Shown here in pieces: positions 44,498 to 53,110 of a stretch of DNA of 64,000 nucleotides (position 1 is its first letter; each line of letters opens with the position of its first letter). Both the position numbers and the translations under genes were made by a program. The notes beneath the pieces are model-generated. The model was not told where the DNA came from and did no database searches. It worked only from the letters and a program-made list of their open reading frames with translations. The stretch covers positions 29,350 through 93,349 of the forward strand of contig CAWCKT010000024.1 in assembly GCA_963796155.1 (NCBI GenBank). The letters run 5' to 3'. The DNA comes from AP-15 sp963796155 (GTDB taxonomy: Bacteria; Pseudomonadota; Alphaproteobacteria; ATCC43930; CGMCC-115725).

Positions 44498-45952
44498 TCA
44501 GCGCAAGGCGAGCTCCCAATCGAGGTCCTCGACCGCTTCGCGCTGCTCGCCCGGGTGCGCGCCGCGCGCGAGCTCGGTGAAGCGCGGGGCCAGCAGCTGC
44601 ATCGTCGCCCAGTAACCGGCACCGGTTGCGAGCAGTGTGACCACCACCCGGATCCATTCGGCAGGGATCACAAACATGTAGGCGAGGAAGCCGAGTGCCG
44701 TCCAAACCACCGCGACCGGGTTGACCCCGTTCCAATACCAATAGGAGCCATTGGGCTCGAACAAGGCGACGAGGTCGATATGCCCCCGCTTGACGAGCAG
44801 GTAGTCGGCGATCAGCACGCCGGCGATCGGCGAGAAGACGTTGCCGAGGATGCCCACATAAGTGGTGTAGCCGCTCGCGACATCGGGAATGGCGGAAAGG
44901 ACGATGCCGAGCAAGCTGATGATCAAGGTCGTCCAGAAGCGACCGAGCCGCTCGAACATGTTCGACAGCGACAACCCACCCGTATAGAGGTTGAGGACGT
45001 TGATCGTCCAATTGTCGAGGGCGATGACGACCAGGAACAGCAGCAGGACGAACTTGCTGGTAGTGAGCCCGGAAGCGACTTCGAACACGTTGGCCGTCTT
45101 GCCTAATGTGGCGGCAGCGCCGTAGGCGCCGAGGTAGGCGGCAAAAGCCCCGCCGCCTACTTTGCCGAGCAAGGTGCCCCACCACATGTCGGTGCGAGAG
45201 CGGGTGTAGCGGCAAAAATCGGCCGAGTCGGTGACCATCGTCAACGACCCCGCGGCGACGACGTTCATCCAGGTGACGAAGAGGAGCCAGCCGGCTTCCG
45301 GCTTGCCGGCGTAATGGAACACGCTCGCGGGAGCAAAATTCGGGTCGCTGTGCGTTGCCAACAAGAAAAGCACGAAGGACAGGATCAAAATCTTGAAGGG
45401 TAGGGCGATACGCGACAGGTGCTTGAGTAAATCATAACCGATGATCGCAACGACAGCCTGCAGCACCGCGAAAGTGACGCTAACGGCGACCAACGAGTGA
45501 GGCGTTCCGGTCCAGCGGTCGAGGATCGCGACGACAGCGAGCGAGCCCGCCACAGTCTGGTAGGCGAACCAGTAGGTCGAGGCGATCGTGCGCAGAAACG
45601 ACGGCACCCATTTCGCGCCGCGCAACCCGTAGACCATGCGCATCGAGACCTGGCCCGGCAGGCCGTAGTCGACGCCGACCGTCGCGGTGATCGTATAGGC
45701 AATCGTCGCCAATAATACGCCACCGGTAATGGCACCGATTGCTCCCCAGAACGACAGGCCGGATACCACCGCCATGCCGCCGACCAACATCGATCCGGGA
45801 TTGAGTGCGAAGCCGAAAATTATCGCAAAGATGTCGTGCCAGCGCACCGTCTTCAGCTCCGGCGGTACCGGTTCGATGCCGAATTGCTCGACGCCTTTGG
45901 GCTGACGATATCGTTGACGGATCTTTTCTTCGATCTCTATGACCGAGTGCAT
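44498..45952 (-). CDS. NCS1-family nucleobase/hydantoin permease
   Basis: A 484-residue membrane transporter with about 12 spans of the NCS1 family (cytosine, allantoin and hydantoin permeases). Landmarks are WHDIFAIIFGFALNPGSMLVGG, the substrate-site helix DYGLPGQVSMRMVYGLRGAKW and MVTDSADFCRYTRSRTDMWWG. ATG at 45952 follows GAGGAGGACAGG. It would import a nitrogen-containing ring compound, consistent with the ureide-degrading theme of the left half of the window. Confidence 0.88.
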   Translation of the reverse strand: MHSVIEIEEKIRQRYRQPKGVEQFGIEPVPPELKTVRWHDIFAIIFGFALNPGSMLVGGMAVVSGLSFWGAIGAITGGVLLATIAYTITATVGVDYGLPGQVSMRMVYGLRGAKWVPSFLRTIASTYWFAYQTVAGSLAVVAILDRWTGTPHSLVAVSVTFAVLQAVVAIIGYDLLKHLSRIALPFKILILSFVLFLLATHSDPNFAPASVFHYAGKPEAGWLLFVTWMNVVAAGSLTMVTDSADFCRYTRSRTDMWWGTLLGKVGGGAFAAYLGAYGAAATLGKTANVFEVASGLTTSKFVLLLFLVVIALDNWTINVLNLYTGGLSLSNMFERLGRFWTTLIISLLGIVLSAIPDVASGYTTYVGILGNVFSPIAGVLIADYLLVKRGHIDLVALFEPNGSYWYWNGVNPVAVVWTALGFLAYMFVIPAEWIRVVVTLLATGAGYWATMQLLAPRFTELARGAHPGEQREAVEDLDWELALR

Positions 45953-46288
45953 CCTGTCCTCCTCACAAATCGCGCGATCGCGTGAGCAGGACACCGCAAG
46001 AATTGTGCCGGAAATAATATGTTCAAAAATTAGGCATTTACGTATTAGATCACAGAATAGTCAGATGACGCATATTTGATCAAATAATTGACGCGATTTT
46101 GTTTGTCCCCGTTCTTTCGCCGGTCCGATCGGCGGATTCTTTCGGATGGACGATTGCTGTGTCGGCCTGCAGCCCACCGCGCCGATCAAACTTTGTGCTG
46201 AACATCGGGTATGGCGATCGTGCTAACCTAAGGCGGCGTTGATTTGACCGTGGTCGCGCTCTGGGCGGGAGTGATGAGGAAGTAGCTG
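45953..46288. promoter_or_regulatory. AT-rich divergent control region with a 12-bp palindrome
   Basis: About 335 bases between the permease gene (leftward) and the aldo/keto reductase gene (rightward). It contains the perfect palindrome ATTTGATCAAAT at 46074-46085 in an unusually AT-rich patch (46010-46100), a likely operator. No gene is seen in it. Confidence 0.45.
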
Positions 46289-47269
46289 ATGCAGCAACAC
46301 AGCTTCGGCAGGCTTTGGCCGGTTTCGGTGCTGACCTTGGGCGGCGGCGGGCTCGGCATGGTGTGGGGCGAGACGACGTTCGACGAATGCGTCGCTACGG
46401 TGCACGACGCGGTCGCCGCCGGGATCAATCTGATCGACCTCGCCCCGCGCTATGGCGACGGCAAGGCCGAGGAGGTGGTCGGCGCGGCCTTTGGCGGCCG
46501 GCTTCCCGAGGGGGTCAGGGTCACCAGCAAGTGCAATCTCGGCAATGCGCCGCGCGCCGAGATCGAGCCGACACTGCGGCGATCGATCGAAGGGAGCCTC
46601 AAGCGGCTGCGCCTCTCGCGGCTCGATCTTTTCTTTCTGCATTCGAATGTCGTGCCGGACGCCCAACACCTGGCGCACCGGCCCGACGCCGCGAGCCGCA
46701 TGACCCTCTACGAGACCTTTGTCGCCGATGTCCGACCCGTTTTCGAAAAGCTCGTCGGCGAGGGCTTGATCGGCGCCTGGGGTCTGACCGGCATCGGCCA
46801 CCCGGACGCGATCATCAGGCTCTTGGGCGAACGTCCCGCTCCGGCGGCGGTGCAATGCATCGCCAATCTGCTCGACTCGCCGGGCGCGCTGAAGTTTTTC
46901 GACGGACCGGCGAAACCACGTGCGGTGATGGCGGCAGCGCGCGCCAACGGGGTCGGTGTGATGGGGATCCGCGCGGTGCAGGCCGGGGCATTGACCAGCG
47001 CCCTCGATCGGCCGCTACCGGCGGATCACCCGGAGATGCGCGACTATGCGCGCGCCGCCGGCTTCCGGCGTCTCGCCGCTGAGCTCGGCCTCACCCCCGC
47101 CTTGCTGGCGCATCGCTACGCGCTGTCGCTTCCCGTCGATACAGTGGTGCTCGGCGTCAAGAACCGCCGCGAACTCGCCGAGTGCGTCGCCGCCGCCGAA
47201 GCCGGCCCGTTGCCCGGCGACTTGATCGCCCGGGTGGATCGATCGGTCGACCGCGCCGCCGAGGAATGA
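46289..47269 (+). CDS. Aldo/keto reductase
   Basis: NADPH-dependent oxidoreductase of 326 residues with the (beta/alpha)8 fold. The catalytic tetrad is visible: Asp and Tyr in NLIDLAPRYGDGKAEE, Lys in RVTSKCNLG and His in DLFFLHSNVV. The cofactor end is VLGVKNRRELAECVAAAEAG. ATG at 46289 follows GAGGAAG. It stands 12 bases ahead of the CaiB-like gene, so the pair is probably an operon. Substrate is unknown. Confidence 0.9.
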   Translation: MQQHSFGRLWPVSVLTLGGGGLGMVWGETTFDECVATVHDAVAAGINLIDLAPRYGDGKAEEVVGAAFGGRLPEGVRVTSKCNLGNAPRAEIEPTLRRSIEGSLKRLRLSRLDLFFLHSNVVPDAQHLAHRPDAASRMTLYETFVADVRPVFEKLVGEGLIGAWGLTGIGHPDAIIRLLGERPAPAAVQCIANLLDSPGALKFFDGPAKPRAVMAAARANGVGVMGIRAVQAGALTSALDRPLPADHPEMRDYARAAGFRRLAAELGLTPALLAHRYALSLPVDTVVLGVKNRRELAECVAAAEAGPLPGDLIARVDRSVDRAAEE

Positions 47270-47281
47270 AGGAGGACCCAG

Positions 47282-48490
47282 ATGAGCCAGGCTCTCGAAG
47301 GCATCCGCGTGATCGACTTCACGCACGACCAGGCCGGTCCCTCGTGCACCCAGATGCTGGCCTGGCTCGGCGCCGATGTGATCAAGATCGAGCGCCCGCC
47401 GCATGGCGACCGGGCGCGGCGGCTGTGGAATGCCGACAACCCGAAGCTCGACAGCTTTTTCTTTCTGCTGCTCAACAGCAACAAGCGGAGCACCGTCATC
47501 AATCTGCGGACCGAGGAGGGCAAGGAGATTGCCCGCCGCCTGATCACAAACGCCGACATCCTCGCCGAGAACCTCGGGCCGGGTGTCATGGATCGGCTGG
47601 GGCTCGGCTATGAGGCCGTCAAGGCGCTCAACCCGCGGGTGATCTACGCCTCGGTCAAGGGTTTCGGGTCGTATGGCCCCTATAGCGGGTTCAAATGCTT
47701 TGAGCCGGTCGCACAGGCGACGTCGGGGGCGATGAGCGTCACGGGCGAGGCAGGCCGTCCGCCGCTCGTCAACGGCGCCAATATCGGCAACTCCGGGACC
47801 GGCATGCATCTGACGATCGCGATCCTCGCTGCCCTGGTGCAGCGCCATAGCACCGGCCGCGGCCAGCTCGTCGAGGTGGCGATGCAGGAGGCGGTGCTGA
47901 ACCTGACGCGGGTCAAATACACGCAGACATTGGCGACCGGGAAGCCGCTCGAGCGCACCGGCAACCGCTCGGCCACCGGCGGCTGGTCCGATTTGTTGCG
48001 CTGTGCGGGCAACGGCTCGGACGACTATGTCTACATAACCATCCCGCCCGACAACCCGGAGATGTTCGAGGCGATGACAGATGTCATGGGACGCCCGGAT
48101 CTGCGCACCGACGAGCGTTTTTCGACACCCCCGGCGCGCGCCAAGAACGGTGCGGCGCTAACCGCCGAGATCGAACGCTGGACTGGGACGCGCGAGAAGC
48201 GCGAGGTCATGAAGGCGTTCGCCGGACGCGGCATCGTCTGCGGCGCGGTGCTCGACACGGCCGAAGTGCTCGCCGACCCGCATCTGCGCGAGCGCGAAAC
48301 GATCTTTGACCTCGAACACCCGACGCGCGGCCGCTTCTCGGTGATTGGTTGCCCGCTGCGCCTCTCGGATTCGCCGGTCGCCGCCAGGCGCGCGCCGCTG
48401 AAAGGCGAGCACACCGAGGAGGTGCTGCGCAGCCTCGCGGGCTATACCTCGGAAGAAATCGAGCAGCTGAGAGAGAAGCGCGTTATATAG
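47282..48490 (+). CDS. CaiB/BaiF (family III) CoA-transferase with Asn at the catalytic Asp position
   Basis: A 402-residue family III CoA-transferase that would swap CoA between carboxylic acids. Landmarks are RVIDFTHDQAGPSCTQMLAWLGADVIKIE, NKRSTVINLRTEEGKEIARRL, YASVKGFGSYGPYSGF and HSTGRGQLVEVAMQEA. In formyl-CoA transferase the catalytic Asp169 lies in GDSNTGMHL; here the codon is AAC and the protein reads IGNSGTGMHL (Asn170). Either chemistry is altered or this copy is inactive. AAGGAGGA precedes ATG at 47282. A degraded fragment of a second copy lies at 49230-49372. Confidence 0.85.
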   Translation: MSQALEGIRVIDFTHDQAGPSCTQMLAWLGADVIKIERPPHGDRARRLWNADNPKLDSFFFLLLNSNKRSTVINLRTEEGKEIARRLITNADILAENLGPGVMDRLGLGYEAVKALNPRVIYASVKGFGSYGPYSGFKCFEPVAQATSGAMSVTGEAGRPPLVNGANIGNSGTGMHLTIAILAALVQRHSTGRGQLVEVAMQEAVLNLTRVKYTQTLATGKPLERTGNRSATGGWSDLLRCAGNGSDDYVYITIPPDNPEMFEAMTDVMGRPDLRTDERFSTPPARAKNGAALTAEIERWTGTREKREVMKAFAGRGIVCGAVLDTAEVLADPHLRERETIFDLEHPTRGRFSVIGCPLRLSDSPVAARRAPLKGEHTEEVLRSLAGYTSEEIEQLREKRVI

Positions 48491-48864
48491 CGGTAGTGGA
48501 GTTCATGGCGGAACAGTGATGGCGAAGGCCGGTGGTCGCCGGCTCGGCGCCGCTCTCGCCCCAGCGCACGCACCGCGTATTCCGGGACAGCGCTCCAAGG
48601 CCTCGATCTCGCGTCGCGCCGCCTTCGTCCGATCTTCCCGCTCTTTAGAGGGGAATTTGAAAACGTCAAGCCCGCCGCCGAGCATAGCAGCGCAAAGATT
48701 TCGTCTCTCCTCTTAAAGAGAAGCCCTGGCCTATACCGCGATCGGCAAGGGCATTGCCAAGGCCGAGGAGAACGCCACGAATCACTCGTGACGATTTCGT
48801 GGCCGACATATCGAGCGTCGGCTATCCCTAACCAATCCAAGAACTGCAGCGGAGAACCAAAGAT
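48491..48864. other. Gene-free stretch after the CoA-transferase gene
   Basis: About 370 bases with no supportable gene. Its first 40 bases resemble the leader of the FrnE-type gene at 49373-49400 (GGCGGAACAGTGATGG against GGAGGAACAGCGATGA), a sign that a CoA-transferase tail plus FrnE leader was duplicated. Confidence 0.4.
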
Positions 48865-49143
48865 ATGAAGCATCTCTTGAGCGGAGTAGCGATTATTGCC
48901 GCGCTCGCGATCGCGGCGCCTGCTTCAGCACAGCGTACAGGCCCCGGCCCGTACGCAAGCACTGGCACCGGCCCGGGCGTCACTCCTCCGGGAGGGTTCG
49001 GCCCCTCCTCTCCGCTCTTCAATGTGCCGGCGGGGTCGCCTGGGCTGCCCGGTGCGGCGCCTTGGGGGACGGTCCCTGCGTCGCCGCCGCAGCCCCTACC
49101 GTCAAGTGCGGTGCCGCCTGCGGCCTCGCCTCGATCACCCTGA
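48865..49143 (+). CDS. Small secreted Pro/Gly-rich protein, hypothetical
   Basis: A 92-residue protein with a clear signal peptide (KHLLSGVAIIAALAIAAPASA, cleavage before QRTG) and a mature part made almost only of Pro, Gly, Ser and Ala. It is unstructured and exported to the periplasm or outside. GGAG lies ten bases upstream of ATG at 48865. The 3' half is also open in another frame with several Cys codons, so the end could be affected by a frameshift. No function known. Confidence 0.5.
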   Translation: MKHLLSGVAIIAALAIAAPASAQRTGPGPYASTGTGPGVTPPGGFGPSSPLFNVPAGSPGLPGAAPWGTVPASPPQPLPSSAVPPAASPRSP

Positions 49144-49229
49144 AGATCAAGCATTGCTTGATCGGACGCGCGAGGACGACGCCGGTGTGCCCGGCGTCGC
49201 TCTCGGCGTCGGCAGTTGACGAAGTTCGA

Positions 49230-49372
49230 GCTGGTCATCAATCTCAAGACCGCCAAATCGAGCTCAGTGCCACAGCACCGGACGCGGCCAGCTCGTCGAG
49301 GAAGGGTTGCGCAGCCCCGCCGGCTACCCGCGTGAAGAAATTCAGCAGCTAAGGGAGAAGCAGGCTATATAA
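49230..49372 (+). pseudogene. Internally deleted remnant of a CaiB/BaiF CoA-transferase gene
   Basis: It contains a piece like the LVINLKT strand, then STGRGQLVE joined directly to EGLRSPAGYPREEIQQLREK and QAI-stop (49370-49372). The intact gene has the same two pieces about 180 residues apart (STGRGQLVEVAM and EVLRSLAGYTSEEIEQLREK). It is a remnant of a second copy that lay directly upstream of the FrnE-type gene. Confidence 0.7.
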
Positions 49373-49397
49373 TAATTGAGCTCACGGAGGAACAGCG

Positions 49398-50018
49398 ATG
49401 ACCGAGCCGATCAAGCTGGAGATCTTTACCGACTACGTCTGACCCTGGTGCTATCTCAGTACCGTGCGTATTGAAAAGCTGAAGCAGACGTTCGAGATCG
49501 ACGCGACCCTGGTGCACTTCCCGCTGCATCCCGAGACCCCCGCCGAGGGCCGCTCGATGGCGGAGCTTTATGCCGGGCGAAACGTCGACCCCGAAGCGAT
49601 GTACGCGCGCATGAAGCGGCTGATGGATGAGGAGGGGCTGCCCTACGGCAGGCGGACGCACACCTACAACAGCCGGCTCGCCCAGGAGCTCGGCAAGTGG
49701 GCCGACACCCAGCCCGGCGGCGAGGCGCTCCACGACGCGTTTTACAAGGCCTATTTCGTCGATGCGCGCAACATCGGCGACCCCGAGGTCTTGGTGGAGC
49801 TCGCGCAGTCAGTCGGACTGCCGGCGGAGGAGGCGCGGGCCGTGCTGGCCGAGCGCCGCTTCAAGGACGCCGTCGACGCCGATTGGGCGAAATCGCACCG
49901 ATACGGCGTGACCGGCGTGCCGACGTTCGTCGCCGACCGCTATGGCGTCGTCGGGGCCCAGCCCTATGAGGTGCTCGAGCAGCTGCTCGACAAGGCCGGC
50001 GCCAAGCGGCGCGCGTAA
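49398..50018 (+). CDS. FrnE-type DsbA-family protein with in-frame TGA, candidate selenoprotein (UPWC)
   Basis: Thiol-disulfide oxidoreductase of the DsbA/FrnE family (2-hydroxychromene-2-carboxylate isomerase-like), 206 residues if TGA is read through. ATG at 49398 has a perfect GGAGG seven bases upstream. The start MTEPIKLEIFTDYV is followed by TGA (49440-49442, codon 15) and then PWCYLSTVRIEKLKQTF. Family members have CPWC here, so the TGA stands exactly where the first active-site Cys belongs. The remaining 191 codons are open and family-like, with TGVPTFVADRYGVVGAQPYE, which contains the cis-Pro loop, near the end. A SECIS-like hairpin follows the TGA. Alternatives are a TGC-to-TGA point error or a nonsense mutation. 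A selenocysteine here would make a faster, more reducing thiol enzyme. Confidence 0.75.
49450..49479 (+). promoter_or_regulatory. Candidate bacterial SECIS element
   Basis: In the mRNA just 3' of the TGA, TCAGTAC (49456-49462) pairs with GTATTGA (49468-49474) as a seven-base-pair stem including one G-U pair. The loop is CGTGC with G at its second position. GCT (49450-49452) and AGC (49477-49479) extend the base. The loop begins 21 bases after TGA, inside the 16-37 range known for bacterial SECIS elements. Confidence 0.6.
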
Positions 50019-50024
50019 TACCGC

Positions 50025-50868
50025 CTACGGGTGGATTACCGTCGGGGTGCGGCTGATCACGAAGGCTTCGTGGCGCTCCAGGAAGTCGACCGCAACTTCG
50101 GTGAACGCCTCGGGGCGATCGGTGCTGATCGCGTGCCCGGCGTCGTAGACAAAGACGAGGTGGCAGTTCGGCATCAGCTCTTTATAGACGTGCCCCATAT
50201 CTGGGGGGATGACGCGGTCGACGGTGCCGAAGAGGACGAGGGTCGGCGTCGCGAGGCCGGCGAGCTGGCGCTCGAGATCAGGGTCGCGGTCGGGGCCGCG
50301 CAGGCGCCTCACCAGTGCTTGCGTCTTCGCCTGCACGGCGGGATCGGGCGGCGGGATCGGCGGGAGCCGCTCGGGGTGGGCGTAGAGCCGGCGTGCCATC
50401 TCCTCGGGTGAGCCCGATGGCGGCTCGGCGCCTTCGGGGACGGATCGCCGCGGGGGCTTCGAGCACCAGGGCGAGCACCCGCTCCCTTTGCTGCAGCGCC
50501 AGCCACAAGGCCGTCTTGCCGCCGAACGAGGTCCCCATCAGGTTGAAGCTGTCGATCCCGAGCTTTTCGACCGCCTTGGCCATCGTCGCGGCAAGTTCGG
50601 ACATGCTCTGTGTCCGGGTGTTTTCCGGCGACTGGCCGAAGCCCGGCATCTCGAAGGCGATCACGCGGAACTGCGCGCTCAACAGATCGTGACCAGGCGT
50701 CAGGCGCAATCCGCCTGCGCCATGCAGGTGCACGAGCGGCGTCCCGTGCCCGGCTTCCATGTAGCGGATGCGAAACCCGTCGGCCTCGACGTGACCTTCT
50801 CGGAACGCCTTGCCTGGCGCCGGCTTGCCTTCTGCTTGCACCACCGTAACTCCTTCGCTGATCACCAT
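50025..50868 (-). pseudogene. Alpha/beta hydrolase, one frameshift
   Basis: Alpha/beta-fold hydrolase of about 280 residues after repair. The first frame gives VEADGFRIRYMEAGHGTPLV, the oxyanion LHGAGG, and the nucleophile elbow LMGTSFGGKTALWLAL. One extra C in a run of four near 50445 shifts the frame. The other frame continues EEMARRLYAHPERLPP, then TLVLFGTVDRVIPPDM (acid) and YDAGHAISTDRPEAF (His). The start at 50868 overlaps the stop of the upstream monooxygenase gene by seven bases (ATGGTGA). It probably works with the flavin monooxygenases encoded upstream, for example on a ring-opened or ester product; this is inference. Confidence 0.82.
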
Positions 50869-51893
50869 GTCTTTACAGAAGGCATGAGCTCCCTGGCAAA
50901 CATCTCCATCGAGCGGCGGACGGCGCTCGTTTCCATACCCGGGTGGTGGAAATTGAGGCTGAGATGGGTCAGCCGCTTGTCCCGGTATTGGGCCAGCGTC
51001 TGGCTGACCTCCGCTGGCGTGCCGACCACGAACGGCGTACCGCGATGCCCGATCCCGGGCACGTTGCGGAACTCGCTGGGCGGCGGAAGTCGGTCGAGCA
51101 CGCCGGCCGCTGAGGTCGCCGACTGCCGGTCCACCCGGCTTCGGTAGAAATCGAGGACCTGGTGCAGACCGACCTCCGCCTCGTCCCAGGCTTTCGCGCG
51201 CGTCTCGCCGAGGTGGACGCGGATCGGAACGGAAGCCACCTGGCGTGTCGACCGGTCGTGGCCGAACTGGCGCAGAAGCTCCTCGTATCTGGCGTGGCCG
51301 CGCCCGGCGCCCGCCGCCAGGTGATAACCGCGCCGCGCCGTCCAGGCCACACTCTGGTCGCCCATCGAGGCCACCCAGATCGGCGGCCCCGGCTTCTGCA
51401 CCGGCGTCGTCGTCATGCGGACATTGGGGAATTCGTAATATTTGCCTTTGTGACTGAACTCTTCTCCGGCGAAGCAGCGCTCGATGATCCGGAGCGCCTC
51501 GAAGGTCCGCCCGAGCCGCTCGTTGAACGGGATGCCGAAGGTGCGGAATTCCTCCGCGGCCGAGCCGACGCCGACCGGCAGATCGACCCGGCCTCCCGAG
51601 ATGTTGTCGAGGACCGCGATATCCTCGGCGACCCGCACCGGGTTGTGAAAGGGCAGAAGCAGCACATAGGTGCCGACGCGAACCCGCTCGGTTCGTGCCG
51701 CCACCGCGGCTAGGAAAGTGATCGGCGACGGGTTCCAGGCGTCCTCGGAGAAATGGTGCTCGCTCGCCCAGACGGCGTCGAAGCCGAGTTCCTCGGCGAG
51801 CACCGCTTCTTCCAGGTGATCCCGGTAGAGGTCCTGCAATGGCCGCCGACGGCTCGGCAGCTGGCGGATGCCCATCGTGACGACTAGCCGCAT
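50862..51893 (-). CDS. Luciferase-like (LLM class) flavin-dependent monooxygenase
   Basis: A 343-residue TIM-barrel enzyme that uses reduced flavin and oxygen. Landmarks are RDHLEEAVLAEELGFDAVWASEHHF, VGTYVLLLPFHNPVRVAEDIAVLDNISGGRVDLPVGVG and FNERLGRTFEALRIIERCF. It is intact. Downstream it overlaps the alpha/beta hydrolase start; upstream it is 33 bases from a second LLM gene of a different subgroup. The set probably forms one operon (54190 down to 50025). Substrate is unknown. Confidence 0.88.
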   Translation of the reverse strand: MRLVVTMGIRQLPSRRRPLQDLYRDHLEEAVLAEELGFDAVWASEHHFSEDAWNPSPITFLAAVAARTERVRVGTYVLLLPFHNPVRVAEDIAVLDNISGGRVDLPVGVGSAAEEFRTFGIPFNERLGRTFEALRIIERCFAGEEFSHKGKYYEFPNVRMTTTPVQKPGPPIWVASMGDQSVAWTARRGYHLAAGAGRGHARYEELLRQFGHDRSTRQVASVPIRVHLGETRAKAWDEAEVGLHQVLDFYRSRVDRQSATSAAGVLDRLPPPSEFRNVPGIGHRGTPFVVGTPAEVSQTLAQYRDKRLTHLSLNFHHPGMETSAVRRSMEMFARELMPSVKTW

Positions 51894-51926
51894 GGCCGCT
51901 CCCTCCGTCCGCGTTGCCTCTCGCCC

Positions 51927-53007
51927 TCAGATTTCGCGAATGTGCGGCAGCACCTCTTTCCCGAACAATTCGAGCGAGCGCATCAGGAAGCCCAGATCGC
52001 TCGAAGCGGGGATTTGGAACATCAGGTCGAGGACGCCCGGCCCCGACCTCGTCGCGGCAGCGCTTGATCTGCTCGACGACCGTATCCGGCCCGCCGAGGA
52101 AGTTCGTCGGCTGCATGCCGCCGACGTTCGGTGTCCGCGCTTCTCCGGCGATGTTGCGAGAATCGAGCTGCAGCAGGGCGTCGCGGACCCTTGGACGCGG
52201 CGCAAAAGCCGTCCGAGCACGGCGTGCAGCTTCCAGCAACTCCCGGGCTTCCTCGTCGGTCTCGGCCATCAGAATGTTCGCCCGGTAGATGATCTGCTCC
52301 GGTGCGGGCTGCCAGCCGTAACCCGCGCACGCGTCGCGGTAGTAGCGGGTCGCCTTGGCGACCACCTCGAATGGCGCGTAGGAAGCGCCGAGCCCGAGAC
52401 GATGGCGCGCCGCGAACTCGCAGGATTCGCGGCTTGTCCCGAGAGCGTAGGTCGGCGGATGGGGCTGCTGCGTCGGACGCGGCCAGACCGCGACCGTGCG
52501 GAACTGGAAATGCCGGCCTTGCCAGCCGAAGGGTTGGGGCTCGGTCCACGCCTTGAGAACCAGCTCCATTGCCTCGGTAGTGCGCTCGCGCGCCTCGGCG
52601 GGGTTGAGACCATAGGTCAGATACTCGCCGGTGATGCCGCGAAGCATCCCGACCACCAGCCGGCCCGGCATCAGATTGTCGAGCATCGCGAGCTCCTCGG
52701 CGACCTGCACCGGGTTGCTCTGCGAGACGATCGGGCCGAGCACTGCGATCTTTATCTTCTGCGCGCAGGCCGCCAAGTGCGCCGCCGAAACGATCGGGTT
52801 GGGTGTCAGCCGCTGCGGCGAGTAGTGGTGCTCCGACACGCTGACCCAGTCGAAGCCGAGCGCCTCGACATATTGCATTCGCTCGACCATGCCGCGATAG
52901 GCCTGCGCCCCGGCCTCGCGGTCATAGGCGTCGGGCGGCACCGGCCATTCGGCCGGCAACGGCCGCGGCGCCAGATAGCGCGCGGTCTCGAAATACGAGA
53001 CCTTCAT
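51927..53007 (-). pseudogene. Luciferase-like flavin-dependent monooxygenase, one frameshift
   Basis: Paralog of the next gene (53111-54190), clearly homologous along its whole length. It starts MKVSYFETARYLAPRPLPAE and carries ALGFDWVSVSEHHYSPQRLTP, GPIVSQSNPVQVAEELAMLDN and EARERTTEAMELVLKAWTEPQPFGWQG. Near 52035 one extra G (GCCGGGCGTC instead of GCCGGCGTC) throws it out of frame after CRDEVGAG. The other frame finishes GVLDLMFQIPASSDLG then LMRSLELFGKEVLPHIREI and a stop at 51927. After repair it is 359 residues, the same as its intact paralog. The frameshift makes the reading run on through the two genes downstream, which should not be taken as a fusion protein. Confidence 0.85.
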
Positions 53008-53011
53008 AGCT

Positions 53012-53081
53012 GCCCCTCACCCTCCCGCTGCGCGGGTCCCTCCCTCTCCCCGCGAGCGGGGAGAGGGGTGGGGTGAGGGGC
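53012..53081. repeat. Palindromic repeat between the monooxygenase paralogs
   Basis: GCCCCTCACC (53012-53021) pairs with GGTGAGGGGC (53072-53081), and CCCTCTCCCCGC with GCGGGGAGAGGG inside. A strong hairpin fills the gap between the two LLM genes; it may have accompanied their duplication or may stabilise mRNA. Confidence 0.75.
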
Positions 53082-53110
53082 AATCGCGTTCAAAGGCGAT
53101 CCGCGCGCCG

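Noticed and set aside
49365..49733. Leftward open frame opposite the FrnE-type gene
   Set aside because: Shadow frame; the plus strand has the ribosome site, DsbA-family motifs and the correct length.
50278..53007. A 909-codon leftward open frame that looks like a luciferase-hydrolase fusion
   Set aside because: The middle third is an out-of-frame reading of the intact monooxygenase gene at 50862-51893. The long frame arises because single extra bases at about 52035 and 50445 link unrelated frames.
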